From positions 1-34,139 of the forward strand of contig CANFLL010000045.1 of the NCBI GenBank assembly GCA_947447825.1: 34,139 bases of DNA, in the 5' to 3' direction. The notes under the pieces were generated by a model. That model did no database searches, was not told the DNA's origin, and saw nothing but the letters and a program-made list of their open reading frames with translations. Shown piece by piece: positions 33,954-34,139 of this stretch. The stretch is from Chitinophagaceae bacterium (GTDB lineage Bacteria > Bacteroidota > Bacteroidia > Chitinophagales > Chitinophagaceae). The translations under genes and the position numbers were made by a program. Every line of letters begins with the position of its first letter. Position 1 is the stretch's first letter.

Positions 33954-34139
33954 GGACTGTGCCTTGTTAAATAATGAAATATTACTGAAGTTTAATGACT
34001 ATCCGCTATTTGGTAATTCTAATTAATTTAGTATTTTTGACTAAATAAATAAGCAATGAAACTAGCGAACTTCTTTAATGATTATTCGGATGAACAGAGT
34101 TGTAAAGCTTTCTTCAAGTCAAGTCGTGAATCTTTTGGG
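33954..34139 (+). mobile_element. Left part of an IS1595-type insertion sequence (cut by window edge)
   Basis: GGACTGTGCCTTGTTAAATAA beginning at 33954 is a plausible terminal inverted repeat, about 100 bases before a transposase start. The other end is outside the window, so neither inverted repeat nor target duplication can be confirmed. The left border is tentative. Confidence 0.45.
34056..34139 (+). CDS. IS1595-family transposase, N-terminal fragment
   Basis: 28 codons from the ATG at 34056, running off the window: MKLANFFNDYSDEQSCKAFF...SSRESFG. The F-x-x-x-Y/F-x-D-E-x-x-C-x-x-F-x-x-x-R-E pattern is the usual start of IS1595-type transposases, just before their zinc ribbon, which would lie beyond the edge. 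Truncation is due to the window, not evidence of decay. Confidence 0.7.
   Translation, partial: MKLANFFNDYSDEQSCKAFFKSSRESFG

Overview
The window looks like a chromosomal segment of an AT-rich Bacteroidota bacterium, probably near Chitinophagaceae/Sphingobacteriia. Support: a TTTG-N20-TATATTTG promoter of the Bacteroidota type in front of a tRNA gene, start sites with little Shine-Dalgarno signal, a futalosine-pathway menaquinone gene (mqnC), and family variants typical of the phylum. The genus assignment is inference.

Layout. (1) 1-6205, core chromosome: CpsB/YwqE-type PHP phosphatase, a small outer-membrane-type protein, a 21-bp tandem palindrome array, a DUF3820 protein, rlmB, bioB, hscB and tRNA-Leu(CAA). 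(2) 6193-19186, an integrated island of about 13 kb. It is bounded by a 19-bp direct repeat of the tRNA-Leu 3' end, and the tRNA's original terminator has been pushed to the far side. It carries a tyrosine integrase, an excisionase-like HTH protein, a DUF3987/primase-like replication protein, an XRE regulator divergent from a secreted protein, a 154-bp MITE, and a tightly packed operon. That operon encodes a C5 DNA methyltransferase, a 965-aa protein with a MORC-like GHKL ATPase at one end and a histidine-kinase core at the other, and a 572-aa protein with an intact phospho-receiver domain. (3) 19187-25100, core genes mqnC and dnaX, with a DUF1016/YhcG-type nuclease gene between them broken by an in-frame stop, then an unrecognised gene. 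(4) 25100-26810, a repeat-rich zone: a second, unrelated 21-bp palindrome array, then a REP-associated transposase (RAYT) flanked on each side by three two-hairpin REP units. (5) 26893-34139: a small membrane protein, a DUF262-DUF1524 (GmrSD-like) protein, recO, an amidohydrolase, a possible lipoprotein, a Sel1-repeat protein, a Tat-exported Dabb protein, palindromic dispersed repeats, and the start of an IS1595-type transposase cut by the window edge.

The best candidate for an undescribed system is the island operon at 6632-12329. The methyltransferase would mark DNA, the two-headed ATPase could sense DNA or nucleotide state, and a His-Asp phosphotransfer to the receiver protein would be the output. 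No endonuclease motif is visible, so this does not read as an ordinary restriction-modification system. With the integrase/excisionase/primase-like set, the island resembles a small phage-satellite-like or integrative element carrying defence cargo. That reading is inference. Other notable signals are the two 21-bp phased arrays, an A10 slippage site at the gamma/tau boundary of dnaX, and compensatory changes in the REP hairpins.
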